From: Sphaerisporangium album
Lineage (GTDB): Bacteria > Actinomycetota > Actinomycetes > Streptosporangiales > Streptosporangiaceae
NCBI RefSeq assembly: GCF_003323745.1
Contig: NZ_QOIL01000006.1
Span: 372,001 to 436,000 of the forward strand
Length of the DNA stretch: 64,000 bases
Direction: 5' to 3'
A model generated the notes under the pieces. That model did not search any database and was not told the origin of the DNA. It worked only from the letters and a program-made list of their open reading frames with translations. The position numbers and the translations under genes are program-made. Position 1 is the first letter of the stretch, and every line of letters starts with the position of its first letter. Positions 23,604 through 32,226 of the stretch are shown piece by piece.

Positions 23604-26600
23604 CTATGTCCCAGGTGACCCTATATCTTCACAGGTGAGCGTCGACGGGTACAGGGGAGGACGGGCGCGCAGCAATTCGCGAGCCCGCGCGCGGGCGAGG
23701 TTCGAGCCGTTCCACGGGTCGGCGTGGCCGAACCTGTCGACGGCGGCCATCTGGGCCAGCAGGCAACTGCGCGCGGGCTCGGGCAGCCGGTCCACGGCGG
23801 GCACGGCCTCGGCGCCCAGGTCGGCGAGGTAGTCGACGTCGAGCCGCGAGACGCCCCGCTTGTCGATCTGGCTCTCGGCCACGCGTAGGTCGGGGTTCCA
23901 GGCCGCGAAGATCACCAGGCTCAGCGCGGTGACCAGCACCAGCGTACGGGGCAGCCAGCCGGCTCCGCGCCGGGCCATGCGCAGGGCGCCCGCGGCGAGG
24001 ACCAGCGCGAACACCGCGCCGAGCCACCAGATCGCCGCGCCGACCGTGGCCCGCAGCCGCGACAGGCCGTACGCGTCCGTGTAGAGGCCGAGCCGGTGCA
24101 GGGCCGAGGCGAGGATGACCATGGTCAGCCCGCACAGCAGGCCGAGCAGCCCGGCGAGCGCCCAGCGCTCACGGCCCGCCGGCGCGAGCACGCCCGCCGC
24201 CACCGCGACGATGGCGAGCACGAACACGCTCACGGTGACCAGCTCGAAGAAGCCCGACCGCGCGTACTCCGCGTAGGTCAGCCCGGCCGTCTCGACGACC
24301 TTGCGGTTGCCGCCGAACAGCGTCGTGATCTGCACGACCACGAACGAGACGAACAGCAGGTCCACCGCCACCAGAGGGGTGATCCACAGCGTGGGGTTCA
24401 CCCGCCTGCGCCGGACGGGCACCCGCGGCTCCACCGCCGGCCGCAGCGCGACGAGCGTGGCGCCGCCGACGAGCGCGGCGAACAGGCCGAACACCACCAG
24501 GCGGAACGGAAGCTTGGACGCCCAGTCGGGGGCCGTGAACAGGCGTTCCACCAGTGAGGAGAAGACAGCGTCCGCCGAGGCGAACAGCAGCCCGAACACC
24601 AGCATCAGCACCAGGGCCAGCCCCAGCCCGGCGAGCACGGGCCCGAGCCTTCGCCGGTTCGCCCCCTTGAACGGCGCCGCCAGGAACCACGGGAGCGGCG
24701 CGAGCGCGAGCAGCACCGACAGCCCTCCCCGGATCACGCCGAGCCAGCCGCGCCCGCCGCCGGACACGGCGAGCGCCGCCAGCCCGAAGCCGGCGAGCGT
24801 CATCGGGCCGACCAGCCAGCCGGCGTCGCGGAACAACGCCACCGCGACCAGCGCGTACGCCAGCACGCCCAAGGCGATCGTCCACGGGGTGATCCGCGCC
24901 CGCGCCCACGGCATGACGGCCGCCCCGGCGGCGACGGCCACCAGGACGAACCCGAGGCCCGGCCTGCTCTCCGGAAGCGCCACGGCGGCCAGGAGGCCCA
25001 CCGCCGCGGCGAGCGCCGGCAGGGCGCGGGGTGTCTTCGGCAGGCTGGGGCGCGGCAGCAGCGGCGGCGGCACGTACGCCTCGACAGGGTCCCCGGCCTG
25101 GGCGGTGGCCGAGGGGCGGGCGTCTTTGTAGCCCATAGAGGTGCCGAGCATCGTGCCGCCGGCCGAGAACAGCACCATCGCCACGGGGCCGTAGGGGCCG
25201 CCGAAGAAGTAGCCGAGGAAGAACGCGACGCACAGCCCGACGACGAACCCGCACACCAGCCCCAGCAGCCCGCCGGCGTAGGCCTTCTTCCAGGACACGG
25301 ACGCCAGGAAGTCCGGCTCGGGGTCGTCGAAGCGGCGCCCCGGCCGCGTCGCGGGGGGCGGGTACGGGGCCGCGCCCGGGTGCGGGTGCGGAGCCCGGTC
25401 CGGGTGCGGGGGCGCATCCGCGGCGGAGACAGGATCCGTGCCAGGGACACGATCCGCGGCGTGGACGGAGCCTCTGCCTGGCCCGACGTCGGGGCTCGCG
25501 GCCACGGCGGTGTCCGTCCCAGGCGCGAAGGGCGTCGCGGGCGCGGAGGGCGTCCCGGGCGCGGAGGGCGTCCCGGGCGCGAAGGGCGTCGCAAGGGCGG
25601 AGGCGGGGGTGTCGGCGGCGGGGACGGAGGCCGTTTCGGGCGTCTCGGGGTCCGTGTGCATGCCCTTGGGTCCCGCGACGAGGACGTCGTGCGTGCCGCG
25701 TTCCGTCACGGGCGGACGGGCCTCGGCGACGCCCGTCTCGACAGAACCCTCGGCCAGTGCGGCGAGGCCCTCTGCCGAAACGGAGTGAGCGCCTCCGAGC
25801 GGCGCGGAGTGAGCGCCTCCGGCCGACACGGAGTGAGCGCTTCCGGGCGGCGCGGAGTGGAACGGCGCCGGCCGTTCGAGGGGCTCGCGCGGCCCCTGTG
25901 CCGCGCGAGAGTCCTCGTGGCCCGGTAACGGATCGCTCGAATCGTCGTTCATCGCGGTTGTCCTTCCGGGAAGGTCGACCACCATGTGGCAGCCGGCCGG
26001 CGTGTCGGCGACGCTGATCGAGCCGCCGTGCAGTTCGACGATCTCCTTCACGATGGCCAGCCCCAGGCCGGCCCCGCCCGCGTCCGCCGCCCGCGCGCTG
26101 TCGAGGCGGGAGAAGCGCTCGAACACCCGGGGCCGTTCGGTCTCGGGGATCCCCGGCCCCTCGTCGACGACGCCGAGGCGCACCCCCGTCCCCTCGGGAC
26201 GGGCTTCGAGCCACACCCGCCCGCCGGACGGGCTGTGCCGGACGCCGTTGTCCAGCAGGTTGGCGAGCACCTGGGCGAGCAGCGCCGGGTCGGCGTGCAC
26301 GCCCAGGCGCGGGGTCACGAGGCTGGACAGCGCCACGTCGTCGCGGGTCAGGCTCGCCTCGCGCACGGCCTGGCCGCAGAGGGCGGCCAGGTCCACGGGC
26401 TCGCGCTCGATCGACCGCGTGCCGGAGTCGAGGCGGGACAGGTCGAGGAGCTGGGCGACCAGCCGGCCGAGCCGCTCGGTCTGGGCCAGCGCGGTGCCGA
26501 GGATGTCGAGGTCGGGCGGGGAGACGCCGTCCACGATGTTCTCCAGCACGGCCTGCAACCCGGCGATGGGGGTGCGCAGCTCGTGGCTGACGTTGGCCAC

Positions 26601-26948
26601 CAGCTCGCGGCGCTGCCGGTCCACCTCGGCGAGGTCGGCGGCCATCGCGTTGAAGGCGCGGGCCAGCTCACCGACCTCGTCGCGCGAGGTCGCCGAGACC
26701 CGCATGCCGTACCGGCCCTTGGCGATGGTCTGTGCGGCGGCGGCCATCTCGCGCAGCGGCCCGGTCATTCCGCGGCCGAGCAGCTGGACCATGCCGATGC
26801 TGAGCAGCCCGGCCAGGCCCATGCGGACGGAGGCGTCCACGCCGAGCGTGCGGCCGTACTCGTTGATGGTGAACGCCGTGGCGACGGCGAGCAGGATGAC
26901 CAGGCCGAGCTTGACCTTGATGCGGCCGAGGAAGTCCAGCGGCCTCAT
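23604..26948 (-). CDS. Sensor histidine kinase fused to a DUF4153/DUF4173 membrane protein
   Basis: A single open frame of 1114 residues. Residues 1-332 are a complete OmpR-class kinase: two membrane segments (about 14-28 and 43-58), HAMP linker, phospho-acceptor His122 in VANVSHELRTP, the N box NLLDNGVRHS, DEGPGIP and GAGLGLAIVKE. The frame then runs without a stop through Met333 into a Pro/Ala/Gly/His-rich linker (about 335-550) built partly of tandem repeats. It ends in a many-pass DUF4153/DUF4173 membrane domain (about 555-1050) and a short soluble tail. Normally these are two genes. The ATG at 25952 has GGAAGG 9 bases upstream, so the second half may also be made separately. The kinase ATG overlaps the regulator stop (ATGA). 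Confidence 0.85.
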   Translation of the reverse strand: MRPLDFLGRIKVKLGLVILLAVATAFTINEYGRTLGVDASVRMGLAGLLSIGMVQLLGRGMTGPLREMAAAAQTIAKGRYGMRVSATSRDEVGELARAFNAMAADLAEVDRQRRELVANVSHELRTPIAGLQAVLENIVDGVSPPDLDILGTALAQTERLGRLVAQLLDLSRLDSGTRSIEREPVDLAALCGQAVREASLTRDDVALSSLVTPRLGVHADPALLAQVLANLLDNGVRHSPSGGRVWLEARPEGTGVRLGVVDEGPGIPETERPRVFERFSRLDSARAADAGGAGLGLAIVKEIVELHGGSISVADTPAGCHMVVDLPGRTTAMNDDSSDPLPGHEDSRAAQGPREPLERPAPFHSAPPGSAHSVSAGGAHSAPLGGAHSVSAEGLAALAEGSVETGVAEARPPVTERGTHDVLVAGPKGMHTDPETPETASVPAADTPASALATPFAPGTPSAPGTPSAPATPFAPGTDTAVAASPDVGPGRGSVHAADRVPGTDPVSAADAPPHPDRAPHPHPGAAPYPPPATRPGRRFDDPEPDFLASVSWKKAYAGGLLGLVCGFVVGLCVAFFLGYFFGGPYGPVAMVLFSAGGTMLGTSMGYKDARPSATAQAGDPVEAYVPPPLLPRPSLPKTPRALPALAAAVGLLAAVALPESRPGLGFVLVAVAAGAAVMPWARARITPWTIALGVLAYALVAVALFRDAGWLVGPMTLAGFGLAALAVSGGGRGWLGVIRGGLSVLLALAPLPWFLAAPFKGANRRRLGPVLAGLGLALVLMLVFGLLFASADAVFSSLVERLFTAPDWASKLPFRLVVFGLFAALVGGATLVALRPAVEPRVPVRRRRVNPTLWITPLVAVDLLFVSFVVVQITTLFGGNRKVVETAGLTYAEYARSGFFELVTVSVFVLAIVAVAAGVLAPAGRERWALAGLLGLLCGLTMVILASALHRLGLYTDAYGLSRLRATVGAAIWWLGAVFALVLAAGALRMARRGAGWLPRTLVLVTALSLVIFAAWNPDLRVAESQIDKRGVSRLDVDYLADLGAEAVPAVDRLPEPARSCLLAQMAAVDRFGHADPWNGSNLARARARELLRARPPLYPSTLTCEDIGSPGT
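25522..25593. repeat. Four tandem 18-bp units in the kinase-DUF4153 linker
   Basis: Four contiguous 18-base units, ordered A-B-B-A, differing at one or two positions. They encode six-residue Thr-Pro-(Ser/Phe)-Ala-Pro-Gly-like repeats. Confidence 0.85.
25781..25852. repeat. Three tandem 24-bp units in the same linker
   Basis: Three units beginning CGGAGTGAGCGC (25781, 25805, 25829) and a partial fourth, encoding an eight-residue Gly/Ala/His/Ser-rich repeat. Confidence 0.8.
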
Positions 26949-27628
26949 GGACGTACCAGGGCGTATCCGACGCCGTGCACGGTGCGGACGATGCCGGAGC
27001 CGAGCTTGCGGCGCAGGGCGCGCACGTGGCTGTCGACCGTCCGGGTGGCGGCGGCCTCGGAGAAGCCCCAGATGTCGGAGAGCAGCCGTTCGCGCTCGAA
27101 GACGTGCCCGGGGCGCTCGGCGAGCCGCCGCAGCAGGTCGAACTCGGTGCGGGTGAGCTGCGCCTCGGCCCCGCGGACGAAGACCCTGCGCTCGGCGGTG
27201 TTGATCTCGACGTCGCCGACGCGGATGACGGTGTCCTCGTGGGCGAGCTGGACGGCCCGTTCGACCCTGCGCAGCAGCGCGTGGATCCTCGCGACGAGCT
27301 CGCGCATGCTGAACGGCTTGGTCAGGTAGTCGTCCGCGCCGACACCGAGCCCGACGAGCAGGTCCGTCTCCTCGGCGAGGGCGGTGAGCATCAGCACCGG
27401 GACGGGACGGGCGGCCTGCATGCGCCGGCACACCTCCAGCCCGTCCAGGCCGGGCAGCAGCCGGTCGAGGATGACCAGGTCGGGCTCGGCCCGCGCGTAC
27501 ATCGCCAGGGCCTCCTCCCCGTCACCCGCGATGCGCACGTCGAATCCCTCGGCGCCCAGCCGGCTGCGCACGGCCAGCGCGATGGTCCTGTCGTCCTCGA
27601 CCACGAGAATGCGTCGCTGGTCTGTCAC
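26945..27628 (-). CDS. OmpR-family response regulator
   Basis: 227 residues. The receiver domain (about 5-118) has VVEDD, phospho-acceptor Asp in LVILDRLLPGLDG, LTA and LTKPF. The winged-helix output (about 130-225) has RTEFDLLRRLAERPG and VDSHVRALRRKLG followed by VRTVHGVGYAL. I set the start at the GTG at 27628 because TAGGCT lies exactly 7 bases upstream, a leaderless promoter; an ATG 11 codons earlier lacks support. It is translationally coupled to the kinase fusion gene (4-base overlap) and is its cognate regulator. Confidence 0.94.
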   Translation of the reverse strand: MTDQRRILVVEDDRTIALAVRSRLGAEGFDVRIAGDGEEALAMYARAEPDLVILDRLLPGLDGLEVCRRMQAARPVPVLMLTALAEETDLLVGLGVGADDYLTKPFSMRELVARIHALLRRVERAVQLAHEDTVIRVGDVEINTAERRVFVRGAEAQLTRTEFDLLRRLAERPGHVFERERLLSDIWGFSEAAATRTVDSHVRALRRKLGSGIVRTVHGVGYALVRP

Positions 27629-27822
27629 GCGAAGAAGCCTAGGACGGGCACGTGCAGACATTCCTAGGCAACTTGTGCAGATCTCATGCAGGGCTCGGTC
27701 AGCTCGCCCGGTGACCTATTCCTCGGTTCGTCCGGAAACCGCGCTCTCCCCTGGCTCCCTCGACGTGCGCGGACACCTTCGCCGGGCCGCCGGGCGTCGA
27801 GTCGCTCACGCGGCCGCATCCC

Positions 27823-27856
27823 CACCGCCCGGACGGTGGGGAGCGTCCGGGCGGTG
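27823..27856 (-). terminator. Terminator of the CBM2-Cip1-like gene
   Basis: Perfect 12-bp stem (27823-27834 with 27845-27856), 10-base loop, 18 bases beyond the stop codon. Confidence 0.7.
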
Positions 27857-27874
27857 AGCAGAGGGACGCCGGAG

Positions 27875-29098
27875 TCAGCAGGCGACCGGCGCGGAGCCGA
27901 GCGCCACGTCGTCGAACCACAGCGTGTCCGCGTCGTTGCCGTAGCTCTCCCAGCCGAGCCGCAGGGTCACCGGGCGGGGCGGGGTCGTCCGGCGGAGCCA
28001 CTGGCTGTCGATGTCGCGGGTGGGCGTCTCGTCGAGATGCAACCCGGCGACCTCCTGGTCGTCCAGCCAGGTGCTCATGCCCGGCCGGGTGGTGTCGATG
28101 CGGTAGCGCAGGCAGACCCAGCGGCCGGTGGGCAGCGGCGCGCTGAGGGCGACGCCGGTCGGGCTCTGCTCGGGCAGGGTCGCGTCGTCGGACTGGCGGT
28201 TCCACTGGAGGGCGCCGTTCTGGCCGCCGACGCGCAGGTCCCTGCCGCCGTCGTTCTGGTCGGCCATGGTGATCATGGTGATGTGGTTGGCGGGCAGGGC
28301 GGTGGTGTGCCGCACCCAGACCCGGGCGTACACGACGGGGCCGACGGCCCCGACGTTCTTGGTGGTGGCGGCGAAGATGTGGTTGCAGTACCCGCCCCCG
28401 CCGGAGATCCGCAGGGACTTGCCGCCGCTGTGCGCCTGGGCGGTGTCGATGGTGGCGGTGCCCGTGCCACGGCAGTCGGGGGCGACGACCTGCCAGTCGC
28501 CGCTCGGCGCTCCCGGCGCCTGCTCCTCGAAGTTCGCGCACACCACCGCGCCTGAGCAGCCCGCGGGCGGCGTGGGGGTCACGGTCGGCGTCACCGTGGG
28601 GGTCACGGTCGGCGTCGGTGTGGGCGTCACGGTCGGGGTCTGCGTCACGGTCGGGGTGGCCGTCGGGGTGGCCGAGCCGTTGCAGGGGACGCCGTTCAGC
28701 GCGAAGTCCACCGGGGTGGGGTTGGACGCCGTCCAGGTGCCCTGGAACCCGAAGTCGGCCGAGCCGCCGGCCGGCAGGGCCGCGTTGTGGGCGACGTTGG
28801 TCGCGGTGACGGCGGTCCCCGTCTGGCCGATGGTGGCGTTCCACGCGGAGGTGACCCGCTGGTCGCCGCCGAAGGTCCAGCGCAGCGTCCAGCCGTTGAG
28901 CGCGGGGCCGAGGTTGGTCACGCGGACCTGGGCGGTGAACCCGCCGCCCCACTGGTTCGGGGTGTAGACCACGCGGCACCCGGTGTCGGCGGCCGCGTGG
29001 CCGGGCGGGGCGGGGAGGAGGTCTGTCACCGCCATCACCAGCCCGGCGACCACGGCAAGCAGGGCGAACAGGAGTGACGTTTCCCGTCTGGCTCTCAT
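27875..29098 (-). CDS. Secreted CBM2 protein with Cip1-like C-terminal domain
   Basis: 407 residues. The ATG at 29098 has GAGGGG 7 bases upstream. Signal peptide about 1-36. Residues about 38-140 are a CBM2 cellulose-binding module: the bounding Cys pair, NQWGGGFTAQVRVTN, LNGWTLRWTF and DFGFQGTW. A (PT)n/TVTP linker (about 145-180) leads to a beta-jelly-roll domain (about 183-407) resembling Cip1, a cellulose-induced protein of Trichoderma with bacterial homologues: VCANFEEQAPG, YARVWVRH, DNDADTLWFDDVAL-type ending (here YGNDADTLWFDDVAL). Cip1 assists cellulose breakdown; a lyase activity has been proposed. A perfect CebR box just upstream supports a cellulolytic role. Confidence 0.85.
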   Translation of the reverse strand: MRARRETSLLFALLAVVAGLVMAVTDLLPAPPGHAAADTGCRVVYTPNQWGGGFTAQVRVTNLGPALNGWTLRWTFGGDQRVTSAWNATIGQTGTAVTATNVAHNAALPAGGSADFGFQGTWTASNPTPVDFALNGVPCNGSATPTATPTVTQTPTVTPTPTPTVTPTVTPTVTPTPPAGCSGAVVCANFEEQAPGAPSGDWQVVAPDCRGTGTATIDTAQAHSGGKSLRISGGGGYCNHIFAATTKNVGAVGPVVYARVWVRHTTALPANHITMITMADQNDGGRDLRVGGQNGALQWNRQSDDATLPEQSPTGVALSAPLPTGRWVCLRYRIDTTRPGMSTWLDDQEVAGLHLDETPTRDIDSQWLRRTTPPRPVTLRLGWESYGNDADTLWFDDVALGSAPVAC

Positions 29099-29120
29099 GC
29101 TGTTTCCCCTCACCTCTCGA

Positions 29121-29134
29121 TGGGAGCGCTCCCA
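29121..29134. promoter_or_regulatory. CebR box TGGGAGCGCTCCCA
   Basis: Perfect 14-bp palindrome identical to the known CebR operator of streptomycetes, 22 bases before the start of the CBM2-Cip1-like gene. CebR is the cellobiose-responsive repressor of cellulolytic genes; its gene is not in this window. Confidence 0.85.
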
Positions 29135-29272
29135 CAGGCACGGGCCACCGCCGTGCTCGTCGGGCCGATGGTTCTGCGCGCCCCGCGCGAAGTCAACGGC
29201 GAGCCCGTCCCCGTGCCGTCCGACCTGGACGGACGCGCCACCAGTGCTGAACGTTTCAGCCGGGGGCAGGGC

Positions 29273-30925
29273 TCAGAGGCGCTCGCGCAGGTCCCGCTTG
29301 AGGATCTTGCCGACCGCGTTGCGCGGCAGGGCTTCGACGAGTACGAGCCGCTCGGGCAGCTTGTAGGAGGCCAGCCCCTTGTCCCGCAGGAAGTCCACCA
29401 GCGCGCCGAGGTCGACGTCGTCGCGCGCCACCACCACCGCGCACACCCGCTCGCCGAGCACCTCGTCCGGGTATCCGATGACGGCGACCTCCACCACGGC
29501 GGGGTGACCGCCCAGCAGCCCCTCCAGCTCGGCCGCCGAGATGTTGACGCCGCCCCGGATGATCAGGTCCTTCGTGCGGTCGACGTAACGCAGGTACCGC
29601 CCGCCGTCGCCGGCGATCTCGAAGACGTCCCCGGTGACGAGGTACCCCTCCTCGTCGAACGGCTCCGCCGTCGCCGTACCGGCGAGGTACCCGGCGAAGA
29701 CGGTCGGCCCGGACAGGCGCAGCTCGCCCGGCCGCCCCGGCTCGGTGATCTCCTCGCCCGTGCCGGTGTCGACCAGCCGCACGCTGGTGGCGGACATGGT
29801 GCCGAGCCAGGTGCCGCCCGGGACGCCGGGCCTCGGGAAGAAGCGGGCGCGCTCCTCCGGGTCGGGAATGGTCACCGGGTCGGACAGCAGCGCGATGCCC
29901 TCGTTGGAGCCGAAGAAGTTGATGATGGCGATGCCGTGCCGCTCCTGCCAGCCCCTCACCATCCACGGCGGCAGCGGCGCCGAGCCCGACCCGATGCGCG
30001 TCAGCGAGGAGATGTCGTACCGCTCCAGCATCTCCGGCTTCTGCAGCAGCATGGTGAGCAGCGCGGGCGGGGCGAGGGTGTAGGTGACCCGTTCCTCGGA
30101 GATCTGGTCCAGGTAGACGAGCAGGTCGAACGGGTGGTGCTGGACCAGCGCGAACCCGGTGCGCAACCACGGCAGGAAGATCCCGCCGATGCCGGCCATG
30201 TTCACCATGGGGAACGGGTTCAGCACGACGTCGTCGCCGGTCAGCGAGGGCGCGGCCGTGGTGTTGGCCTCGACGGCGAACCAGTCGTAGTGGCAGCGCG
30301 GCACGCCCTTCGGCGTCGCCTCCGTACCCGACGTCCAGCAGATCGTCACGCAGTCGTTCGGGTCGGTCCGCAGGCCCTTGACGTGGGCCGTGAGCGCGGC
30401 GGGGTCGGCGGTGGCCGTCTCCAGGTCGCGCGCGAGGTCGCCCCAGGCGAGCACGAGCGGCGGCGCGGGGACCTCCAGCCTGCGGACGATCTCGGCGTTC
30501 TCGCGGTCCCCCACGCGCTCGGCGGTGACGAACACCTTGGGCGCGGCCAGGGTGATCACCTGCGTGAGCTCGTACTCGCGGTACTGCACCGGGAGGGGGG
30601 TGAGGACGGCGCCGATCCTGGCCGCCGCGAGGAACGTCACAGCCAGCTCGACGCTGTTCGGTAACTGGACGGCGACCACGTCGCCCGCGCCGAGGCCGGT
30701 GCCCAGCAGGACCGCGGCGATCCTGTCGGCCTCGGCGCCCAGCTCCGCCCAGGTGAGCCGCCGCGCGGGGCCGTCCATCAGGCTCGGCTTGTTGGGCGGG
30801 TCGACGATCGCGACGGCGTCCGGCCGCTCGCTCACCCGCTCGCGGAACAGCCGGTCGACGGTGTCGTCCGTCCACCATCCGTCGGTGGTGTACCGCTCGA
30901 CACGCTGATGCGGGTGCAGCCCCAT
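29273..30925 (-). CDS. AMP-dependent acyl-CoA synthetase/ligase
   Basis: 550 residues; ATG at 30925 with GGGAG 5 bases upstream. Adenylate-forming signatures in order: phosphate loop CWTSGTEATPKGVPR (a TSGTEA variant of the usual TSGTTG), FFGSNEG, GELRLSGPTVFAGYL, LVTGDVFEI, YVDRTKDLIIRGGVNIS and the C-terminal catalytic Lys in NAVGKILKRDLRE. It activates a carboxylic acid with ATP and transfers it to CoA. The sequence style resembles medium-chain or cyclohexanecarboxylate-CoA ligases. It stands alone on the minus strand; substrate not inferable. Confidence 0.92.
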   Translation of the reverse strand: MGLHPHQRVERYTTDGWWTDDTVDRLFRERVSERPDAVAIVDPPNKPSLMDGPARRLTWAELGAEADRIAAVLLGTGLGAGDVVAVQLPNSVELAVTFLAAARIGAVLTPLPVQYREYELTQVITLAAPKVFVTAERVGDRENAEIVRRLEVPAPPLVLAWGDLARDLETATADPAALTAHVKGLRTDPNDCVTICWTSGTEATPKGVPRCHYDWFAVEANTTAAPSLTGDDVVLNPFPMVNMAGIGGIFLPWLRTGFALVQHHPFDLLVYLDQISEERVTYTLAPPALLTMLLQKPEMLERYDISSLTRIGSGSAPLPPWMVRGWQERHGIAIINFFGSNEGIALLSDPVTIPDPEERARFFPRPGVPGGTWLGTMSATSVRLVDTGTGEEITEPGRPGELRLSGPTVFAGYLAGTATAEPFDEEGYLVTGDVFEIAGDGGRYLRYVDRTKDLIIRGGVNISAAELEGLLGGHPAVVEVAVIGYPDEVLGERVCAVVVARDDVDLGALVDFLRDKGLASYKLPERLVLVEALPRNAVGKILKRDLRERL

Positions 30926-31083
30926 CGCGACTCCCATCACAGGCTGGAGCGACACTATGAAGCCGGGCACGGGCGGGTCAATGGCTCCGGCGAGATCTTC
31001 GTCGGGCGGACGGCGGGTGCCCGTAACCGGCGCCCGCAGGAGCGTCCGGACGCGAGGCCCGGACGCGAGGCCCCCGCCGGCTC

Positions 31084-32142
31084 TCAGGCCAGATGGGGGT
31101 AGGCGGACAGGTCGAAACGGACCTCCCGGCGCTCCAGCACCTCGTGGCAGTGGCGGCAGAGCAGCACCGGGCTCAGGGGGGAGCCGCAGGGCTTGTGGGT
31201 GATGTCCAGGTCGGACCCGGGCGGGCCGGGCAGCTCGCGCTGACCCCAGTGCACGAGGAAGGCGAAGACCTCGAAGTAGGCCAGCCCCCGGTCGGTGAGC
31301 CGGTAGTGGCGGCCGGCGTCGGCCTGGAGCACCCCGAGCTCGACGAACCGCTTCAGCCGGTCGGTGAGCACCGAGGGCGCGATGCCGAGCTCGCTCTGGA
31401 AGTCGACGAAGCGCCGCACACCGAGGAACGCGCCCGCGAGAACGCTGGTGCTCCAGCGGTCGCCGAGGATCTCCATCGAGAGGGGGCAGTAGCCGACGTA
31501 GTCCGTGCGGACGTCGCCGCGCGCGGTGGTGCGGCGGTGCTGCCGGGGCAGGCCGACGCGGGAGAACGTCGCGAGCGGGCCGCGCACGGTGTGGGTGTCG
31601 CGGGCCGTCATCGGCTTCCGGCACGCTCCGCAGGCCAGGTACGGACGGGCGTCGTGGCGGCAGCGGTCGTGCATCAGCGTCAGCAGGTCGGGCCGGTCGG
31701 CCCAGTCGCGCTCCCAGCTGTGGACGGCGACGAGGAACGACCACAGCTTGAGCCCTGCCTCGGTGAGCCTGTATTCCAGGCGGGTGCGGCCGTCGCGGTA
31801 GGCCTTCTGCTCGAAGATGCCGTACCTGACCAGCTCCTTCAGCCGGGACGCGAGCACGGACTCGGAGATGCCGAGCTGGTCGCGCCAGCCCGCGAACGTC
31901 CGGACGTGCAGCAGGAAGGCCCGCTGCAGGATCAGCAGCACCCAGCGGTCGCCGAGGATGGCCAGCGCGCGGCCGATGCCGCTGAGCCCGGCCGCCGGCT
32001 CCCCCGGGCCGCCGGGCTGGCCCGGGGCCACGCCGAGGAGGGCGCCACCCGGGGATGCGTCGATCGCGTCGACGCCGTTCGTCGCCCGCCCGGCCGCGGG
32101 TCGCCCCGTCCCGACGCCGGCCGGTATTTCCTTCTCGTTCAC
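31084..32142 (-). CDS. Tandem HxlR-type winged-helix regulator with Cys motifs
   Basis: 352 residues. Two HxlR-type winged helices lie in one chain. The first is IGRALAILGDRWVLLILQRAF...ISESVLASRLKELVRYGIFE (about 57-150), followed by a CGAC motif. The second is LSMEILGDRWSTSVLAGAFLGVRRFVDFQSELGIAPSVLTDRL (about 222-305), followed by KPCGSPL...LLCRHC. HxlR proteins normally have one domain and dimerise, so this resembles a covalent dimer. The cysteine pairs after each domain could bind zinc. Start at the GTG at 32142, because TAAAGT lies 7 bases upstream; the frame extends 13 codons further without support. It diverges from a carotenoid oxygenase gene and may regulate it. Confidence 0.88.
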   Translation of the reverse strand: MNEKEIPAGVGTGRPAAGRATNGVDAIDASPGGALLGVAPGQPGGPGEPAAGLSGIGRALAILGDRWVLLILQRAFLLHVRTFAGWRDQLGISESVLASRLKELVRYGIFEQKAYRDGRTRLEYRLTEAGLKLWSFLVAVHSWERDWADRPDLLTLMHDRCRHDARPYLACGACRKPMTARDTHTVRGPLATFSRVGLPRQHRRTTARGDVRTDYVGYCPLSMEILGDRWSTSVLAGAFLGVRRFVDFQSELGIAPSVLTDRLKRFVELGVLQADAGRHYRLTDRGLAYFEVFAFLVHWGQRELPGPPGSDLDITHKPCGSPLSPVLLCRHCHEVLERREVRFDLSAYPHLA

Positions 32143-32190
32143 CGCGTCCACTTTAAACACCACCGGCGAACGGTGCGCCACGGTCGCGCG

Positions 32191-32220
32191 TTGACGTGCT
32201 GACTTTCTTTATCGTAGTTT
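32191..32220 (+). promoter_or_regulatory. Leaderless promoter of the carotenoid oxygenase
   Basis: TTGACG (32191-32196), an 18-base spacer and TAGTTT (32215-32220), with the ATG 6 bases later. Transcription should start at or next to the start codon. The oppositely directed HxlR gene starts within 50 bases. Confidence 0.6.
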
Positions 32221-32226
32221 CCTGGA

